Below are positions 62,724-64,000 of a stretch of DNA of 64,000 bases, piece after piece. The notes beneath the pieces were generated by a model. It was not told the DNA's origin and did not search any database. It saw nothing but the letters and a program-made list of their open reading frames with translations. The position numbers and the translations under genes are program-made. Source of the stretch: Levilactobacillus parabrevis ATCC 53295 (GTDB taxonomy: Bacteria > Bacillota > Bacilli > Lactobacillales > Lactobacillaceae); the NCBI RefSeq assembly GCF_001434055.1, contig NZ_AZCZ01000013.1, forward strand, positions 1 through 64,000. Reading direction: 5' to 3'. Every line of letters starts with the position of its first letter. Position 1 is the first letter of the stretch.

Positions 62724-63314
62724 ATGCTACGAGACGCAACTATCGTGGACGCCGATGCAGTGGCGATGCTGGTGCTTCACGAGTTGGAGCGGCGGCAACT
62801 GCGGCGGCTACGACGTCTGAGCAAGGAGCAACTTTCCCAGCTCTTATTTGTCGGCTATCATCAGCCGATGTTTCGCTACGGTTACCCGCAGGCCCGAGTG
62901 TATCAGAACCAGGGGGTCGCGGTCGGTGTGGCCTATGGCTACCCGGCGGCGGTCGAGAGCACGCTGGATAATCAGTGGACGGCGTTGTTTGAGCGGCTGC
63001 AGGTTGCACCACCTCAGCAGGTGGTAGTGACGCCGCGGGCGCGTCCGGACGAGTGGTATCTGGATATGCTGACGGTTCGTAGTCGTTACCAGGGCAAGAC
63101 CTATCAGGGTTGGTGGTTTGCCGAGTGGCTGATGGGGGATGCGATTCATCAGGCCAAACTCAGTGGCGCTAACGCCATGGGGATGGACGTGCGGCCGGGC
63201 AGCTCTCTTGCCAAGTTGGCGGCCCAGTATGGTTTTGTGGCGGTTGAACGCCGGAAGCTGGACCGGCAGACGTACTTTCATTTACGATTAAATTTGCGGG
63301 GAAATCGGTGGTAG
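62724..63314 (+). CDS. GNAT family N-acetyltransferase
   Basis: 196 aa. Acetyl-CoA loop region SRYQGKTYQGWWFAEWL (a degenerate RxxGxG), then MGMDVRPGSSLAKLAAQYGF. The N-terminal half is Arg/Leu-rich. Substrate unknown. AGGAGGG ribosome site and 11-bp spacing suggest an operon with coaA. Confidence 0.8.
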   Translation: MLRDATIVDADAVAMLVLHELERRQLRRLRRLSKEQLSQLLFVGYHQPMFRYGYPQARVYQNQGVAVGVAYGYPAAVESTLDNQWTALFERLQVAPPQQVVVTPRARPDEWYLDMLTVRSRYQGKTYQGWWFAEWLMGDAIHQAKLSGANAMGMDVRPGSSLAKLAAQYGFVAVERRKLDRQTYFHLRLNLRGNRW

Positions 63315-63381
63315 TGACTACTTAGGCGTCATAACCGATTGACGGGTGAAACAATTCTCCCTGATTTCTGTTGGATTTAGA

Positions 63382-63410
63382 TTGACCCGCGTTTCAGAAA
63401 TCGGTATGAT
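63382..63410 (+). promoter_or_regulatory. sigma-A promoter of guaA
   Basis: -35 TTGACC (63382-63387), 17-bp spacer, -10 TATGAT (63405-63410); predicted 5' UTR only about 29 nt, so no room for a purine riboswitch. Confidence 0.75.
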
Positions 63411-63445
63411 AGTACCAATGTTGAAAAGAAGAAAGGGTGAATGGC

Positions 63446-64000
63446 TTGGCAAACGTTGATATGTCCAAATTCGATAAGATTATCGTCTTGGACTTCGGAA
63501 GTCAATATAATCAATTGATTACGCGCCGGATTCGTGACATGGGCGTTTACTCTGAATTAAAGGCGCACACGATGAGTGCAGCCGAAATCAAGGCTTGGGG
63601 CCCCAAGGGGATTATCTTCTCCGGGGGACCAAACAGCGTGTACGACAGCAGTGCGTTTAACGTTGACCCTGAGATCTTCGAGTTAGGGATTCCGATTCTG
63701 GGAATCTGTTACGGGATGCAACTGATGGCCCACAGCTTGACTGGTGGGAAGGTTGAATCTGCTGACAACCGTGAATACGGCCGGGCGGATATCACCGTAT
63801 TGAGTGATGACGCGAAGCTATTCAAGGATACGCCGAAGACACAGACGGTGTGGATGAGCCACGGTGACTTGGTGACCCAAGTGCCCGATGGATTCGAACG
63901 TGTCGCAACGAGCGAAAACTGCCCGATTTCTGCGATGCAAGACGTTGATCGGAATTTCTACGGGATTCAATTCCACGCAGAAGTGCGTAACACGGAATAT
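63446..64000 (+). CDS. guaA: GMP synthase (glutamine-hydrolysing), 5' part, cut by window end
   Basis: 185 codons visible of about 515-520. Glutamine amidotransferase class I domain: [24 protein letters not shown] start, [13 protein letters not shown], nucleophile Cys in [10 protein letters not shown], His in GIQFHAEV. Converts XMP to GMP with glutamine. TTG start, 8 nt after AAAGGGTG; an ATG at 63441 is in another frame. Confidence 0.95.
   Translation, partial: MANVDMSKFDKIIVLDFGSQYNQLITRRIRDMGVYSELKAHTMSAAEIKAWGPKGIIFSGGPNSVYDSSAFNVDPEIFELGIPILGICYGMQLMAHSLTGGKVESADNREYGRADITVLSDDAKLFKDTPKTQTVWMSHGDLVTQVPDGFERVATSENCPISAMQDVDRNFYGIQFHAEVRNTEY

Noticed and set aside
63315-63445. Purine riboswitch upstream of guaA
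   Set aside because: A good promoter at 63382-63410 leaves only about 29 nt of leader, too short for an aptamer.

Overview
The window looks like chromosomal DNA of a Lactobacillaceae member, most likely a Levilactobacillus/L. brevis-like species. The evidence is PepX, a proline-iminopeptidase-type hydrolase, a bile-salt-hydrolase-family enzyme, Opp and Gln-type importers, HelD, a coaA/GNAT/guaA neighbourhood, strong GGAGG ribosome sites, frequent TTG and GTG starts, and a GC content near 50%. There is no prophage, insertion sequence, rRNA, tRNA or CRISPR. Most genes are housekeeping or nutrient-uptake genes, and the intergenic DNA carries the unusual material.

Layout. 1-9.9 kb: cell-envelope and metabolic singletons (choloylglycine hydrolase family, DUF218 protein, glucosaminidase, serine hydrolase, TerC, secreted protein, beta-hydroxyacid dehydrogenase, orphan RelB/DinJ antitoxin). 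9.9-18.6 kb: two paralogous TrpXYZ-type ABC importers on opposite strands, each behind a promoter, a short leader peptide, alternative hairpins, an intrinsic terminator and one or two copies of a structured C-element. 18.6-23 kb: a T-box leader followed by an amino-acid permease, a cyclase-family protein and a YxjG/MetE-like gene broken by an in-frame stop. 23-36 kb: CPBP protease, VOC protein, ABC-F ATPase, L,D-transpeptidase, PepI-like and PepX peptidases, APC permease, Nudix, kinase and Fur genes. 36-42 kb: a low-complexity surface protein and a Gln/Glu-type ABC importer. 42-55 kb: hflX and an Opp system with three tandem oppA paralogues. 55-64 kb: phosphatase, CPA2 antiporter, helD, coaA, GNAT and the start of guaA.

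Two observations stand out. First, the two TrpXYZ-type importers seem to be controlled by ribosome-mediated attenuation with different amino-acid sensors. The plus-strand system has a 20-residue leader peptide with five Phe among its last eight residues, followed by seven RNA segments that can pair in relay (1:2, 3:4, 5:6 against 2:3, 4:5, 6:7, the last being the terminator). The minus-strand system has a 15-residue peptide with a Trp codon just before the switch. Both are followed, between terminator and gene, by the same roughly 120-138 nt hairpin element (tandem copies in one, a single copy in the other), with conserved internal loops and fully co-varying helices.

Second, about twenty copies of a roughly 170-200 bp cloverleaf-like repeat (families A and B, one composite) occupy the intergenic spaces. 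They have an outer stem and three internal hairpins, with compensatory base changes between copies, and often sit just 3' of a gene in the sense direction. I do not recognise a named family for these.

Physiologically the window is rich in amino-acid and peptide acquisition (Opp with three binding proteins, PepX, PepI-like, Gln-type importer, two aromatic-type importers, two APC permeases), as expected of a fastidious, amino-acid-requiring lactic acid bacterium.
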